From the NCBI RefSeq assembly GCF_003837805.1, contig NZ_RQIT01000006.1, positions 62,001-126,000 of the forward strand: a stretch of 64,000 nt of DNA, read 5' to 3'. The position numbers and the translations under genes were made by a program. The DNA is from Bradyrhizobium sp. RP6 (lineage in GTDB: Bacteria > Pseudomonadota > Alphaproteobacteria > Rhizobiales > Xanthobacteraceae). Positions 63,239-64,000 of this stretch are shown here, one piece after another; positions within the stretch are counted from its first letter, which is position 1, and the number at the start of each line of letters is the position of its first letter. The notes beneath the pieces were generated by a model, which saw only the letters and a program-made list of their open reading frames with translations, made no database searches and was not told the origin of the DNA.

Positions 63239-64000
63239 CTACCGCCGATACCCGCTCGCCCGCGAATAGCCCTGGCGGTTCTGCTGCATCGGGCGGCTCG
63301 CCACGCTGACCCGCGCTTCGCTGGAAACGGGCGTTGCGAGCTTCAGCTCCTCCAGGAAGATCGGCCGGGAGAAGTAGTAGCCCTGCGCGAAGCGGATCTT
63401 CGTTGCCGCCTGGAGATAGGCGAGCTCCTCGTAGGATTCGATGCCTTCGGCGATCACCGTCATGCCGAGCGCTTCGCTCAAGGATTCGATCGCGCGCAGG
63501 ATGCCCTGGCTGCGCGGGCGCTTGTGGATGTCGGTGATGAAGGAGCGGTCGATCTTGATCTCGTCCGCGGTGATGTCGGCCAGCGCCGAAAGCGAGGAAT
63601 AACCTGTGCCGAAATCGTCGATGGAGATGCCGACGCCGAGCTTGCGGAACATCGGCAGGATCTCGGCCTGGAAATGATTCTTGGCGACGAAGGCGTCCTC
63701 CGTCACCTCGATCATGAAGCGCTGGGGAAAGCCGGTGTCGTCCAGCGCCTGCGCAAAGCTGCGCATGAACTCCGGATTGCCGGCCTGCTTGGCGGCGACG
63801 TTGATGCTGATGATCGCTTCCGCGCCGAACGTGTCGTTGATCAGGTCGATCGATTTGACGATCTCGGCGAGCACGAGATGAGTCAGCTCGTCGATCAGCC
63901 CGAGCTCGCCGGCAAGATTGATGAACGAGCCGGGGGCCTGGATCACGCCTTCGTCGTCGCGCAGGCGCACCAATGCCTCGATGCCCTTCACGGCCTGTGT
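63239..64000 (-). CDS. EAL-domain protein, C-terminal part (cut by window edge)
   Basis: The right window edge truncates this c-di-GMP phosphodiesterase domain gene, leaving 254 codons of its 3' part. EAL is seen in GIEALVRLRDDEGVIQ; later motifs are ISINVAAKQAGNPEFMRSF, RFMIEVTEDAFVAKNHFQAE, GISIDDFGTGYSSLSALADI and TVIAEGIESYEELAYLQ, then QGYYFSRP. The metal and catalytic residues visible (EAL, DDFGTGYSS, EGIE) appear intact. The N-terminal domains lie beyond the window. Confidence 0.9.
   Translation of the reverse strand, partial: TQAVKGIEALVRLRDDEGVIQAPGSFINLAGELGLIDELTHLVLAEIVKSIDLINDTFGAEAIISINVAAKQAGNPEFMRSFAQALDDTGFPQRFMIEVTEDAFVAKNHFQAEILPMFRKLGVGISIDDFGTGYSSLSALADITADEIKIDRSFITDIHKRPRSQGILRAIESLSEALGMTVIAEGIESYEELAYLQAATKIRFAQGYYFSRPIFLEELKLATPVSSEARVSVASRPMQQNRQGYSRASGYRR

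Overview
The window looks like a chromosomal segment of a Bradyrhizobium-type alphaproteobacterium. The evidence is the replication block gyrB / recF / dnaN / dnaA / rpsT, high-GC coding with strong G/C third positions, a DUF3551-type small secreted protein, several families of short GC-rich intergenic palindromes, a Bug-type solute receptor, an IorAB-type molybdo-hydroxylase and tandem c-di-GMP proteins. The species name is inference; no database was searched.

Layout. 1-10.2 kb (all minus strand): gyrB (cut by the window edge), two secreted paralogues with a repeated Gly-Trp module, recF, a GIY-YIG gene flanked by opposed palindromes, dnaN, dnaA, a 1.2 kb non-coding stretch with DnaA-box-like sites, and rpsT. 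10.6-34.0 kb: mixed metabolic and regulatory genes. These include a Wza-like lipoprotein, two alpha/beta hydrolases, the iorAB pair, an HD-GYP protein, an acyl-CoA synthetase, a VOC protein, a Bug receptor and an ArsR-SRPBCC operon with an operator-like palindrome over its start codon. They continue with a trypsin-like protease, a membrane protein/winged-helix/UppS operon, a cyclic-nucleotide-binding protein, a phosphoesterase, a DNA glycosylase, a histidine kinase, dinB and tspO.

34.03-49.93 kb is an integrated genomic island of about 15.8 kb with visibly lower GC than its flanks. It sits in a tRNA-Arg(CCG) gene. A perfect 63-bp direct repeat of the tRNA 3' part marks both ends, and a tyrosine integrase with a one-base frameshift lies beside the intact tRNA. 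Its centrepiece is a tightly overlapping four-gene minus-strand operon: a DNA methyltransferase, a phosphoribosyltransferase-like protein, an ORC/CDC6-like P-loop ATPase and an unrecognised 321-residue protein. A dUTPase-thyX pair is transcribed divergently from it. The island also carries a zinc-ribbon/adenylate cyclase/ATPase signalling protein, an HExxH metallopeptidase with a partner gene, an XRE regulator, an unknown gene and an element-type ATPase. I regard the four-gene operon plus dut-thyX as the best candidate here for an undescribed, defence-like system.

49.99-64 kb: a diguanylate cyclase and a GGDEF-EAL protein whose stop and start codons overlap; a complete branched-chain-type ABC transporter (receptor, two ATPases, two permeases) with four-base gene overlaps; and a long CoA-transferase preceded by a good sigma-54 promoter and paired palindromes, next to a sigma-54 activator gene. 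The window ends inside another EAL gene.
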